A DNA stretch of 19,786 nt from Deinococcus sp. (GCF_018260405.1 NZ_JAGLBG010000047.1:1-19786); one strand, 5' to 3'; shown: positions 6,932 to 14,737, counted from the first letter of the stretch. Notes: generated by a model not told the origin, from the letters alone. A program made the numbers and translations.

Positions 6932-7648
6932 ATGTTGCCCCCCGACGCCATCGCCAAAGGCCAGAAGTTGATGCAACTCTACCGGGGCGGCGTGGGCGGT
7001 GAACGGACCAATGCGGGGCGGCTGCTGCTGGCCCACCTTAAAACCAACGACCTGACCCTTTACGACCTGGACAGCAGTTTGCCGGTCACCCAGGATGTCA
7101 GTGCCCTTGACCACTGGCGGGAGTCAGCGGCGCTCATGGCCAAACTCGGAGGCCCGGAACAAGACGATGTGCTGACGCAACTCGTCGATGCACCAGACCT
7201 GACCAACACCGAGCTTTTACGGTTGCTGGAAGTGGTTGACCTGGAATCGCTTATTAACCTGCGGGCCGACGGTTGGGCGTATACCAGTGGCGATGTCGGA
7301 GCGGCGGAGCAGTACCGGGCCGCTGGCCTCAGAGTCACAGCCCAGAGCCTGCTGGGATTTTCCGGGTCACTGGCGCAGCGGCTCAGAAACGCGGTCTTAC
7401 AGCAGCACCACTTTCAGACTCACCCACAGCGCCTGTTGCGGGCTGAGGACGAGCTTCAGCAGCACTTTCTGGCCGGGCTGGTGCTGGCGTTGACCGGCCA
7501 TGAGGCTGAACTGGTGGCCGGAGGCGTGCAGGCTCACCTCGACGCCGGGCAGCTGGCGCGGCTGCGGGCATTGCAGGCTCAGCACAGCGCCCAGGCTAGG
7601 GCTGCGGCGTTGCAGGCAGCGCAGGAGTTTGGGCAACGACTCAGTTGA
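6932..7648 (+). CDS. Hypothetical protein, 238 residues
   Basis: I do not recognise this protein. It is predicted to be soluble and mostly helical, with no signal peptide, membrane segment or Cys. The first 47 residues (KGQKLMQLYRGG, GERTNAGRLLLAHL, then LTLYDLD) loosely resemble the helical N-terminal repeat of DUF2786-type proteins, but I would not assign that family from pattern alone. The last ~50 residues are a Gln/Ala-rich helix (GQLARLRALQAQHSAQARAA), possibly a coiled coil. Coding character is good: GC-rich third positions through the frame and a leaderless-type -10 box at 6920. The stop lies 49 bases before the ATP-grasp gene, so it may be read together with the biosynthetic run, although that run has its own -10 box. 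Confidence 0.72.
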   Translation: MLPPDAIAKGQKLMQLYRGGVGGERTNAGRLLLAHLKTNDLTLYDLDSSLPVTQDVSALDHWRESAALMAKLGGPEQDDVLTQLVDAPDLTNTELLRLLEVVDLESLINLRADGWAYTSGDVGAAEQYRAAGLRVTAQSLLGFSGSLAQRLRNAVLQQHHFQTHPQRLLRAEDELQQHFLAGLVLALTGHEAELVAGGVQAHLDAGQLARLRALQAQHSAQARAAALQAAQEFGQRLS

Positions 7649-7684
7649 AGGCCGCCGGGCATCTGCGCCCTATTTTCCAGCCGG

Positions 7685-7690
7685 TATACT
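7685..7690 (+). promoter_or_regulatory. -10 box of the leaderless promoter for the biosynthetic operon
   Basis: TATACT (7685-7690) is a near-consensus -10 box ending 7 bases before the ATG at 7698. It fixes the ATP-grasp start at 7698 instead of the longer open frame reaching back to 7500, which would overlap the preceding gene by about 150 bases. The -35 region is poor. Confidence 0.55.
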
Positions 7691-7697
7691 GCTCAGG

Positions 7698-8759
7698 ATG
7701 CCCAGCCGCCCAGTAACTAGTCCAGCCGTAACTGGTCCAGCCGCATCTGGCGCAGCAACATCTGGCCCAAAGGTGCTCTTTGCCAAAAACTTTAGCGTAA
7801 CTGCGGCTCAGATTCGCGCCCTGGAAGGATCGCCCTACGAGGTCTGGGCCAGCCACAGCGACCCCCAGCACGGGATGCTGACGGCGGCCCCATACCGCCT
7901 AGTGGAGCCGCAAGGGGTGCTAGGCGAGGCGTATGTGGCCTGGTTGCTGCAAACCTGCCAGGAGCACGGCATCGGGTGGGTCATTCCGGGCAAAGAGCGC
8001 GAACGGCTGGCCTCGCATCAGGCCGAATTTGAGGCCATTGGCACGCGCCTGATCGTGCCCGCCGACGAGGCCACCCAGCGCCTGCTGGAGCGCAAGGACG
8101 AGTTTTTGCGCGGCTGGGACACGAATATTTTGCCTATTCCCCGCTGGATGACCTTTCAGACGCTCGCAGAATTTGACGCCGCCTACGCCGAACTTAAAGT
8201 TCCAGGTGTGAGACTGTGCATGAAACCGGCGCGGGGCATCTATGCCAGCGGGTTCCGGGTGCTGCTGGAACAGCCCGACCTGGCGGCCTTCCTGCGCGGC
8301 GAACTGTACCAGCTGAGTGTGCAGGCCGCCCGTGAGCTGCTGGGCAGCGGCGAACTGCCCACCATGCTGCTGATGCATACCCTGGAGGGCCACGAACGCA
8401 GCATCGACTGCGTGGCGTGGCAAGGCCGCCTGATTCGGGCCGTGGTGCGCCGCAAGGGTGGCGCGGGGCAACTGATTGAAGACCGCCCCGATTTGGTCGA
8501 GGTCGCCGGACAGCTGGCCCGGAAATACAATCTCAGCGGAATTTTTAACTTTCAGACTAAAGACGCTGACGGGGTCGCCAATATGCTGGAAATCAACGCC
8601 CGCGCGTCCGGGGGCCTGCGCTATAGCATGGCAGCGGGCATCAATTTTGCGCGCCTGCTGCTGGACGCCGCCACGGGCCAGCTGGACTGGAACCGTCTGC
8701 CGCCCGTGCAGACCGGCCTGAGCGTCACCGAGGACAAGACGGTGCGGACATGGCGGTAA
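7698..8759 (+). CDS. ATP-grasp enzyme of the Ter-associated biosynthetic module
   Basis: A 353-residue ATP-grasp ligase, expected to join a carboxylate to an amine or similar nucleophile at the cost of ATP in the cytoplasm. ATP-grasp features run in order: an N-terminal preATP-grasp region (about 25-120), the nucleotide-binding segment MKPARGIYASGFRVL (about 175-189), a central strand LLMHTLEGHERSIDCVAW (about 224-241), and metal-binding NMLEINARASGGL (about 295-307) with Glu298 and Asn300. Residues 6-24 are a low-complexity Val/Thr/Ser/Pro/Ala/Gly repeat encoded by a 15-base tandem repeat. The end overlaps the next gene by 10 bases. In Ter systems this family accompanies PRTase, HAD and C-C lyase genes, exactly the neighbours here. 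Substrate unknown. Confidence 0.88.
   Translation: MPSRPVTSPAVTGPAASGAATSGPKVLFAKNFSVTAAQIRALEGSPYEVWASHSDPQHGMLTAAPYRLVEPQGVLGEAYVAWLLQTCQEHGIGWVIPGKERERLASHQAEFEAIGTRLIVPADEATQRLLERKDEFLRGWDTNILPIPRWMTFQTLAEFDAAYAELKVPGVRLCMKPARGIYASGFRVLLEQPDLAAFLRGELYQLSVQAARELLGSGELPTMLLMHTLEGHERSIDCVAWQGRLIRAVVRRKGGAGQLIEDRPDLVEVAGQLARKYNLSGIFNFQTKDADGVANMLEINARASGGLRYSMAAGINFARLLLDAATGQLDWNRLPPVQTGLSVTEDKTVRTWR
7713..7769 (+). repeat. 15-base coding tandem repeat at the N-terminus of the ATP-grasp gene
   Basis: Successive 15-base units encode VTSPA, VTGPA and ASGAA, then a partial TSGP. The first two units differ in only two bases. The encoded stretch lies ahead of the folded domain. Confidence 0.6.
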
Positions 8760-9850
8760 GTGAGGCCGACTCCAGGACTGTCCTCCTGCCCAGCGGCACC
8801 CTGACCCTGAAGATTGACCGGAGCGCCCTGCCCCTGGACGACCTGCTGGACTACGCCGTGCGGCGCAACCCCAGGCGCGGGTTTCTGTTTGTCAGCAAGG
8901 TGCTGGGTAAGCATATTCCCGTCACGCCCCACACGGCCAAACAGGTCTGGACGCTGCTGGCCGCCGCGCTGCCGCCCCTCACGCAGCCGCACTTTATAGG
9001 GCTGGCGGAAACGGCCACCGCGCTGGGTGAGGGGGTCTTCCAGACGTGGCTGGAGCAGACCGGGAGGCAGGCGACTTTCCAGCACACCACCCGCTACCTG
9101 ACCCGGCGGCCCCTGCTGCTGCGCTTTGACGAGCCGCACTCGCACGCGCCCGCGCACCTGCTGTACGACCCCGGTGAGCAAGCCCGCGTGGCGCGGGAAC
9201 TGGTGCTGGTAGACGACGAGATTTCGACTGGAACCACCCTTCAGAATCTGGCGGTGGCGTGGCTGGAACTGCACCCGCAGGTAAAGCGGGTCGTGCTGGT
9301 CAGCCTGACCGACTGGTGCGGACGCCGGGGCGAACTGGCCGCCGCGCTGGGCGTTCCGGTCGACTTTGTCAGCGTGCTGCGCGGCTCGTTTAGTTTTACC
9401 ACTGCGCCCGACTGGCAGCCGCCCCAGCTTCCGGCGGTGGTGGGCAACGGGGAAGATAAGACGGAGCTTTTGCCCACGCTCTCACCGCGCTACGGCGACG
9501 TGGCGGGAACTAGCCTGCCACACCTGACTTTTAGCCACACCGACCGGGTGCTGGTGCTGGGAATGGGCGAGTTTCAGTATCCGGCCTACGCTCTGGCGGC
9601 GGCTCTGGCCCCCTCGGTCGCCCGCTGTCACTGGAGCGCCACCACCCGCAGCCCGATTCTGCCGGGGCTGGCGATGGGCCGGACCCTGACCTTCAGCGAC
9701 AGCGTCGACGACGGCATCCCCAATTACCTCTACAATGTTAGCCCCGCAGACTACGATCACATCCTGCTGACCTACGAGGGCCGCTGTGAGCCTGACCCCG
9801 AATTGCTGCGGGAACTGGGGCCGCACGCCAGGGCGGTGAAACTGGCATGA
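8750..9850 (+). CDS. Phosphoribosyltransferase with TRSP domain (PRTase_2/TRSP type)
   Basis: A 366-residue protein with an N-terminal type I phosphoribosyltransferase domain and a C-terminal TRSP domain. The PRPP-binding loop LVLVDDEISTGTTL (151-164) has the acidic pair Asp155/Asp156 and the phosphate-binding STGTT. The TRSP motif itself is visible as TTRSPIL (298-304), followed by a DSVDDG motif. The enzyme presumably makes or breaks a ribosyl-5-phosphate bond, using PRPP or a nucleotide in the pathway attributed to Ter systems. The ATG at 8750 lies inside the ATP-grasp gene (10-base overlap) and the stop overlaps the next gene as ATGA, so translation is likely coupled on both sides. Family call is strong; direction and substrate of the reaction are not known. 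Confidence 0.88.
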   Translation: MAVSEADSRTVLLPSGTLTLKIDRSALPLDDLLDYAVRRNPRRGFLFVSKVLGKHIPVTPHTAKQVWTLLAAALPPLTQPHFIGLAETATALGEGVFQTWLEQTGRQATFQHTTRYLTRRPLLLRFDEPHSHAPAHLLYDPGEQARVARELVLVDDEISTGTTLQNLAVAWLELHPQVKRVVLVSLTDWCGRRGELAAALGVPVDFVSVLRGSFSFTTAPDWQPPQLPAVVGNGEDKTELLPTLSPRYGDVAGTSLPHLTFSHTDRVLVLGMGEFQYPAYALAAALAPSVARCHWSATTRSPILPGLAMGRTLTFSDSVDDGIPNYLYNVSPADYDHILLTYEGRCEPDPELLRELGPHARAVKLA

Positions 9851-10659
9851 CTAGTCTAATTGGCACAACTGGTCTAACTGGCACAACTGACACGGTTATG
9901 ACTGACAAAATCGTGGCCTTTGCCGACCTGGACGACACGCTTTTTCAGACCTTACGCAAGCTGCCTGGAGTCGCGCCGGACACCCTCCAGGCCGCAACGG
10001 TCAATACGGCGGGCGCGGCGCATTCGTATTCCACCCCGGCGCAGGTGACGCTCATGGAACTGCTGCGGGGCGGCAAGGTCACAGTGATCCCGGTCACGGG
10101 CCGCGACGAGGCCGCTATGCGCCGAGTGACGCTGCCGTTTACCTCGTGGCGGGTCGTTAATCACGGGCTGACCATCCTGACCCCGGCAGGAAACCTGGAT
10201 GAGGTCTGGGCGGCGCAGGTTTTCTCCCAGCTAGAGTCCTTGCAGGGCCAGTTGCACGCGCTGAGCCAGCAAATCAGGCCGGAAGCCAGCCGCCTGGGCT
10301 GCCGCCTCAGCATTCATCAGGCCGCCGGGCTGCCGTTCATGGCCGTTATCAAGCACCCGCAGGCCGACGCGCAGGCGCTGGCCCACTTGCAGGGGCACTG
10401 GGAAAGCGGGCTGGACGACGCTCACCCGCTACAGGTCATCGCCAACGCCAACAACGTCAGCCTGCTGCCGCGCACGCTGGGCAAGGCGGCGGCGGTGCGC
10501 TACCTGCGCCAGCGGCACTTTGCGGGGGCCGCGCTGACCCTGGGGCTGGGCGACTCGGTCAGCGACCTCCCCTTTATGCAGGAGTGCGACTTTGCCGTTT
10601 CGCCCACCGCCGGGCAGCTGATGAGGGCACTGCAAAAGGCGCGTCTCATGCAGAGTTGA
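9847..10659 (+). CDS. HAD-superfamily phosphatase of the Ter biosynthetic module
   Basis: A 270-residue HAD hydrolase resembling the sucrose-phosphatase/Cof-like group. Motif I is FADLDDTLF with nucleophile Asp27 and acid Asp29, motif II is VTGRD (Thr84), motif III Lys213 in TLGKAAAV, and motif IV GLGDSVSDLPF with Asp236 and Asp240. It should remove a phosphate from a pathway intermediate. The start at 9847 gives an ATGA overlap with the PRTase stop. A second ATG at 9898 would skip a repetitive 17-residue extension (TSLIGTTGLTGTT) coded by an 18-base tandem repeat and begin closer to motif I, so it is a real alternative. The next gene starts 25 bases after the stop. Confidence 0.87.
   Translation: MTSLIGTTGLTGTTDTVMTDKIVAFADLDDTLFQTLRKLPGVAPDTLQAATVNTAGAAHSYSTPAQVTLMELLRGGKVTVIPVTGRDEAAMRRVTLPFTSWRVVNHGLTILTPAGNLDEVWAAQVFSQLESLQGQLHALSQQIRPEASRLGCRLSIHQAAGLPFMAVIKHPQADAQALAHLQGHWESGLDDAHPLQVIANANNVSLLPRTLGKAAAVRYLRQRHFAGAALTLGLGDSVSDLPFMQECDFAVSPTAGQLMRALQKARLMQS
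9850..9891 (+). repeat. 18-base coding tandem repeat at the start of the HAD gene
   Basis: Two adjacent 18-base units (9850-9867 and 9868-9885) differ at only two positions, followed by the start of a third. They encode TSLIGT and TGLTGT between two possible start codons. Confidence 0.6.
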
Positions 10660-10684
10660 CATACCAAGATAAGACTGTCCTGAG

Positions 10685-11452
10685 ATGGAACATATGCAAC
10701 TGGTGCAGGAGCAGCGCGGCAACGGCCTCACCCTGCGAATTCACGCTTTGACCCGCGTCACCCGCTTCTCGCAGGGCGCGAACGGTCTTACCGAAACCCG
10801 TGAGATGGACGGGCGTTTTACCGTGGAAGCCGAGTTGCAGGGCAGCGGTGTGCTGCTGGAGCCGGGGGCCTTTCAGTACAGCGTGGGACAGGTACAGGCC
10901 AGCGTGGAACAGCAGCAGCAGGGCGGCTTTCTGCGCCGGGCGGTGGCCGCCGCTGGCACTGGCGAGGGCGCGTTTGCCACCCGCTTTACCGGGCAGGGCA
11001 AGGTCTGGACAGAGCCGACCCGCAAACACTTTGTCATTGCCGAAGCGGGCGGCGAGCCGGGCGATGAGATGATTCTTGACGACCGCGCCTTTTATATGGC
11101 CCAGGACACTATGCGGGTCGGCACCCACACGCACACCAGCGTTGCCGGGGTGCTATCGGGCAACGGCCTGCGCCAGCCCAAGCTGACCGGGGCGGGCATC
11201 TTTGTGGTGGAATCGCCGGTGCCCGTTTCGGAAGTGGAGGTTATCGAACTGAGTGGGCGCGACTCGGTGATGGTAGACGGCGACCTGATGCTGATGTATT
11301 CAGCGTCGCTGAAGGTAGAACTGCGCCCGCTGGTGCGCGGCCTGCGCAATGCGGCGCGCTCCGGCGAAGGGTTGGTCTTTGTCCTGAGCGGCAAAGGTAC
11401 AGTGTTTTTGACGCCCACGGCCCAGCATCCACTTTCTGGGGCGACCCTTTGA
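10685..11452 (+). CDS. AIM24-family protein
   Basis: A 255-residue protein of the AIM24/TIGR00266 family, beta-rich proteins found in bacteria and mitochondria (in yeast AIM24 influences inner-membrane organisation). Family-like features are the repeated short strands, a Gly-rich middle (GTHTHTSVAGVLSGNG), LTGAGIFVVESPVPV, and the C-terminal signature SGEGLVFVLSGKGTVFLTPT. No signal peptide or membrane segment is seen. A stretch EQQQQGGFLRR (about 77-88) is an unusual polar insert. Its stop overlaps the next gene's TTG as TTGA, which ties it into the biosynthetic operon. The start at 10685 lacks a Shine-Dalgarno; an ATG at 10694 is an alternative. AIM24 is not one of the standard Ter-associated enzymes I know, so its role here is open. 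Confidence 0.82.
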   Translation: MEHMQLVQEQRGNGLTLRIHALTRVTRFSQGANGLTETREMDGRFTVEAELQGSGVLLEPGAFQYSVGQVQASVEQQQQGGFLRRAVAAAGTGEGAFATRFTGQGKVWTEPTRKHFVIAEAGGEPGDEMILDDRAFYMAQDTMRVGTHTHTSVAGVLSGNGLRQPKLTGAGIFVVESPVPVSEVEVIELSGRDSVMVDGDLMLMYSASLKVELRPLVRGLRNAARSGEGLVFVLSGKGTVFLTPTAQHPLSGATL

Positions 11453-12513
11453 GCGCAGACCCCCAACCCGGTTCACTGGCTCACACCCTGCCGCCCGCCG
11501 ACGTGACCATTCATCTGCGGCCCGCCCAGGCCCGGCTGGTCAGCGTGGCCGAAAAAGAGGCGCTGATTCGCTCTGGGGTGTCCTACGGCGAGCTGCTCGC
11601 ACCCGAAAAGGTGCCTAGCGAGGCGCAGCAGGGGGCCTATTCCAATGCCCTGGCCCGCAACGGCGAGCGGGTCGGGGCGCTGATTGCGGGGCTGACGGCG
11701 CAGCTTTTACGGGACTACTCGCGCCCGGTGCTGGTGTCGCTGGCCCGCGCCGGTACCCCGGTGGGCTGCGCGATGCGGCGGCTTGCGCGGCGCTGGGCTG
11801 GCACCTGCGGCACGCCGGAGTTGCCGCACCACACCCTCAGTATCATTCGCGGCGTGGGAATAGACCGCGTAGCGCTGGCACAGGTCAGGGCCGCGCACCC
11901 CGGCGCGACACTGATTTTCGTGGACGGCTGGACGGGCAAGGGCAGCATCCTGGGCACGCTGGCCGCCAGCCTGCCGCCGGAGGTGGCGCCTGTGCTGGCA
12001 GTGCTGAGCGACCCAGCGGGCGTAGCCACCCACGCGGCCACCACGGACGACCTGCTGCTGGCGCACGCCGTGCTGAATGCCACCGTCTGCGGGCTGCTCA
12101 GCCGCACCTTCATGACGGGGCCGCACGAGTTGCACGCCGCCTGCGTGGAGGGGAAGCTGCGCGACTGGGACGTGACGGCCAAGTATCTGGCCGCCCTGGA
12201 CGCCCTGACTGCGCCTTTCGGCCCTGACTTCGTGCTCCCCAGCAGCCCACGGCCCGTCCGTCCCTACCAGGAGGTGCTGCGCCTCGCGGCGGAACTCGGC
12301 GTTCACGACCCGTCTCTGGTCAAGCCCAGCGTGGGCGAGGCCACCCGCGTGTTTCTGCGCCGCCAGCCCGCTCACCTGCTGCTGCGTGACCCCACACATC
12401 CCGACACGCGGCATCTGGCGCAACTGGCTGAGGGGGCGGGCATTCCGACCACCGAACACCCCGATTTGCCCTACCTCGCCGCCGCGCTCATCGCCCCTGG
12501 CGGGCAAGAATGA
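11449..12513 (+). CDS. StiP/PRTase_1-type phosphoribosyltransferase-like protein with PELOTA-type C-terminal domain
   Basis: A 354-residue protein of the group annotated as cysteine protease StiP or PRTase_1. The PRPP-type loop is IFVDGWTGKGSIL (156-168), preceded by VLVSLARAGTPVGCAMRR (94-110), as in orotate-type PRTases. The last ~60 residues (SVGEATRVFLRR to PYLAAALI) match the PELOTA_1 RNA-binding-like domain found on these proteins. The fold makes a PRTase reading more convincing than a protease; no Cys-His protease site is evident to me. The start is TTG (11449-11451), overlapping the AIM24 stop as TTGA. A later GTG about 18 codons in is an alternative. The stop overlaps the C-C lyase start as ATGA. 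It probably acts with the first PRTase on the same ribosyl intermediate. Confidence 0.85.
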   Translation: MSADPQPGSLAHTLPPADVTIHLRPAQARLVSVAEKEALIRSGVSYGELLAPEKVPSEAQQGAYSNALARNGERVGALIAGLTAQLLRDYSRPVLVSLARAGTPVGCAMRRLARRWAGTCGTPELPHHTLSIIRGVGIDRVALAQVRAAHPGATLIFVDGWTGKGSILGTLAASLPPEVAPVLAVLSDPAGVATHAATTDDLLLAHAVLNATVCGLLSRTFMTGPHELHAACVEGKLRDWDVTAKYLAALDALTAPFGPDFVLPSSPRPVRPYQEVLRLAAELGVHDPSLVKPSVGEATRVFLRRQPAHLLLRDPTHPDTRHLAQLAEGAGIPTTEHPDLPYLAAALIAPGGQE

Positions 12514-13403
12514 GCCAGCTCAACCCTTGGCAGTTGGGGGCCAGCCTGTACGTCCCGGCGGCCCGCCCGGATTTGTTGGCGCTGGGACAGGGAAAGTACC
12601 CGCGCCTGGGCAGCCTGATTTATTGCACCGAGGACGCCGTGCGCCCCGAAGACGTGCCGCTGGCGCTGGCGAACCTGCGCGGCGTGCTGCCGCAGCTGTC
12701 CGCCGCCGGGGGGCCGCTGCGCTTTATCCGGGTGCGTAACCCTGTGGTGCTGGCGCAGGTGCTGGAGTACGACCTGGGCGGCATTTCCGGCTTCGTGCTG
12801 CCCAAGGTTCACGGCGGCAATCTGGGCGACTACCTGCGGCTGATAGAGCGCCAGGCCCCGGCGCACATCCGCGTGATGCCCACGCTGGAAACCCGTGAGG
12901 CGCTGTCCGAAGACCACATGAACCTGCTGCGAGACCAGATTTTTCACGAGTGCTGGCAGGAGCGGATTCTGAGTCTACGCATCGGCGGTAACGACCTGCT
13001 GAACGTGCTGGGGGTGCGCCGCGCCCGTGGTCGCACACTGTACGAGGGGCCGCTGGAACGGGTCATCTCCATGCTGGTGGGCGTGTTCAAACCCTACGGC
13101 CTGAACCTGTCCAGCCCCGTGTATGAGGTCTTTTCGGATTCCGAAACGCTGGAGCGTGAGCTGCGCCAGGATCTGGATTACGGACTGTGCGGCAAGACCA
13201 TCGTGCACCCGGCGCAGATTGACACGGTCATCAACGGTTACCGGGTGGCCGAAACCGACGTGGCCGAGGCGCAGGCTATCTTGGCCCCCGACGCACCAGC
13301 GGTGTTTTCGCTGCATGGGCGCATGTGCGAACCTGCCACTCACAGCCGCTGGGCGCAGGAAGTCCTGACGCGGGCGGAACTTTACGGCGTAAGTCGCGTA
13401 TAG
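12510..13403 (+). CDS. TIM-barrel C-C bond lyase (CitE/HpcH-like) of the Ter module
   Basis: A 297-residue protein of the HpcH/HpaI-CitE-like superfamily, in the C-C_Bond_Lyase group linked to Ter systems. TIM-barrel lyase features are ASLYVPAARPDLL at the start, FIRVRNP (Arg for substrate), GFVLPKV, RVMPTLET (metal-ligand Glu), LSLRIGGNDLLNVLG and GLCGKTIVHPAQI near the end, as in citrate-lyase beta-like enzymes. It probably makes or cleaves a C-C bond in the pathway product using a metal ion. The start ATG overlaps the previous stop as ATGA. It is the last gene of the biosynthetic run; terB starts 41 bases later with a strong Shine-Dalgarno. Substrate unknown. Confidence 0.87.
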   Translation: MSQLNPWQLGASLYVPAARPDLLALGQGKYPRLGSLIYCTEDAVRPEDVPLALANLRGVLPQLSAAGGPLRFIRVRNPVVLAQVLEYDLGGISGFVLPKVHGGNLGDYLRLIERQAPAHIRVMPTLETREALSEDHMNLLRDQIFHECWQERILSLRIGGNDLLNVLGVRRARGRTLYEGPLERVISMLVGVFKPYGLNLSSPVYEVFSDSETLERELRQDLDYGLCGKTIVHPAQIDTVINGYRVAETDVAEAQAILAPDAPAVFSLHGRMCEPATHSRWAQEVLTRAELYGVSRV

Positions 13404-13444
13404 AGTGTGGCAGCACCTTAATTTCGCATCACGGAGGAATTAGC

Positions 13445-13897
13445 ATGGGATTTCTGAATAAGCTCAAGCAGATGGCGCAAGACGGCCAGAAGGCGGCCCA
13501 GGAAGGCTTTGACCGTTTCAATAACGCCGCTTTTGCCGACGCGACGATGGCCGCCTGCGCCCTGATTGGCGCCGCCGACGGCAAGATTGACCAGCAGGAG
13601 CGCACCCGCACCGCCCAGTTCATTACCAGCAGCGACAAGCTCAAGTCGTTTGATGTAGGCAAGCTGCGCGACAAATACGACGCCTACTGCGACAAAATCA
13701 GCCGCGACTTCGACTTTGGCAAGATCGAGCTGATGCAGACCATCGGGAAGGTCAAGAAGCCGGAAGAAGCCCGCGCCGTGGTGCAACTCGCCGCGGTCAT
13801 CGCCAATGCCGACGGTGATTTTGATGCCAAGGAGCAGGCCGTAATGCGCGAAATTATCCACGCGCTGAGCCTGACGCCAGCCGAATTCGGTTTGTAA
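13445..13897 (+). CDS. terB: TerB tellurite resistance/stress protein
   Basis: A 150-residue TerB-family helical protein, matching the usual family length of about 150. It has the two TerB half-repeats with conserved acidic residues: ALIGAADGKIDQQERTR (about 39-55) and AAVIANADGDFDAKEQAVM (about 116-134). These acidic patches are thought to bind metal. TerB is cytoplasmic and is reported to associate with TerC at the membrane. The start is chosen at 13445 because GGAGGAA lies 8 bases upstream; an open frame running back to 13325 overlaps the lyase gene. About 225 bases without a gene separate it from terD, including a GGGG/CCCC stem near 13923-13937 that lacks a T-run. Confidence 0.93.
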   Translation: MGFLNKLKQMAQDGQKAAQEGFDRFNNAAFADATMAACALIGAADGKIDQQERTRTAQFITSSDKLKSFDVGKLRDKYDAYCDKISRDFDFGKIELMQTIGKVKKPEEARAVVQLAAVIANADGDFDAKEQAVMREIIHALSLTPAEFGL

Positions 13898-14062
13898 AGC
13901 CGGAGCTTGGGCCATAAGCTTTGGGGTAAAAATCCCCATGGGCCGTGGCCAACAGTGGCCGAATCTTAGCCAAGCCTGAGCAGAAAGCCTGAGCGACTTT
14001 ATGCGTTGCTAACCATCAAGCCCCTTCTTTCGCCAATTCTAACGCTCAGATGAAATTCCGGC

Positions 14063-14068
14063 TAAACT
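14063..14068 (+). promoter_or_regulatory. Candidate -10 box for the terD-led transcript
   Basis: TAAACT lies 54 bases before the terD start, in the largest gap of the ter cluster. A matching -35 box is not clear (TTCTAA is 20 bases upstream). Unlike the left-hand genes, this would give a leader carrying a Shine-Dalgarno (AGGAGG, 14110-14115). A promoter is expected here because of the gap, but the exact site is uncertain. Confidence 0.35.
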
Positions 14069-14122
14069 AAGTCTGCAACACACTCAAGCTCTTACTCTCA
14101 ACTCGTTTCAGGAGGAACTTAC

Positions 14123-14698
14123 ATGGCTGTATCTCTTTCCAAAGGCGGAAACGTCTCGCTCTCCAAAGAAGCCCCCGGCCTCAGCGCTATCACCATCGGT
14201 CTGGGCTGGGATCCCCGCGCCACCGACGGGCAGGCCTTTGACCTCGACGGCAGCGTGTTCTTGCTGAACGCCAGCGGTAAGGTACGCAGCGACAGCGACT
14301 TTATCTTCTACAACAACAAGGCCAGCAGCGACGGCAGCGTAATTCACAACGGCGACAACACCACCGGCGCGGGCGAAGGCGACGACGAAACAGTGGAGAT
14401 TGACCTTTCCAAAGTGCCCGCCGACGTAGACAAAATCGCCGTGTGCGTGACCATCCACGAGGCCGAGACCCGCAGTCAGAACTTTGGGCAGGTCAGCAAG
14501 GCATACATCCGGGTGCTGAACAAGGCTGGCGGCGCGGAGATCGCCCGCTACGACCTCTCGGAAGACGCCAGCACCGACACCGCCATGATTTTCGGTGAAA
14601 TCTACCGCCACGGCAGCGACTGGAAATTCAAGGCCGTGGGGCAGGGCTACGCGGGCGGGCTGGGGCCGATGGCTAAAAACTACGGCGTGAACGTCTAA
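14123..14698 (+). CDS. terD: TerD-family calcium-binding stress protein (copy 1)
   Basis: A 191-residue TerD protein of standard length. It opens with the family signature SLSKGGNVSLSKEAP, then GLGWDPR, and shows the calcium-site segments DLDGSVFLL and HNGDNTTGAGEGDDE, ending GGLGPMAKNYGVNV. TerD proteins are abundant, soluble Ca-binding beta-sandwich proteins tied to tellurite and other stress resistance. The usual DLDAS is DLDGS here. The start has AGGAGGAA 7 bases upstream, the strongest ribosome site in the window. It is about 73% identical by eye to the copy at 17893, with no gaps. A GC-rich hairpin follows its stop. Confidence 0.95.
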   Translation: MAVSLSKGGNVSLSKEAPGLSAITIGLGWDPRATDGQAFDLDGSVFLLNASGKVRSDSDFIFYNNKASSDGSVIHNGDNTTGAGEGDDETVEIDLSKVPADVDKIAVCVTIHEAETRSQNFGQVSKAYIRVLNKAGGAEIARYDLSEDASTDTAMIFGEIYRHGSDWKFKAVGQGYAGGLGPMAKNYGVNV

Positions 14699-14707
14699 AG
14701 GCTGTAG

Positions 14708-14737
14708 GTGGCGGCGGGGCAATTCCCTGGCCGCCGC
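14708..14737 (+). other. GC-rich hairpin between terD and terA
   Basis: GGCGGC (14710-14715) pairs with GCCGCC (14730-14735), and inside GGG with CCC around CAATT. No T-run follows, so it is not a standard terminator. It could protect the 3' end of the upstream terD message or reduce read-through into terA, which lacks a Shine-Dalgarno. Confidence 0.4.

Noticed and set aside
7500..7697. N-terminal extension of the ATP-grasp frame
   Set aside because: The first 66 codons overlap the preceding gene, are Arg/Trp/Cys-rich, and lie upstream of a good leaderless -10 box that points to 7698.
10656..10684. Perfect TTGACA as a -35 box for the AIM24 gene
   Set aside because: No -10-like hexamer lies 16-19 bases downstream (17 bases gives CCTGAG), and the hexamer overlaps the HAD stop codon. 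It looks like chance.
13399..13404. TATAGA as a promoter for terB
   Set aside because: There is no -35 at a suitable distance and it overlaps the lyase stop codon. Read-through from the biosynthetic run is simpler.
14108..14722. 204-codon minus-strand open frame across terD copy 1
   Set aside because: The plus strand encodes a canonical TerD with a strong Shine-Dalgarno; the minus frame has no motif or ribosome site. The same applies to minus frames over the other ter and biosynthetic genes.
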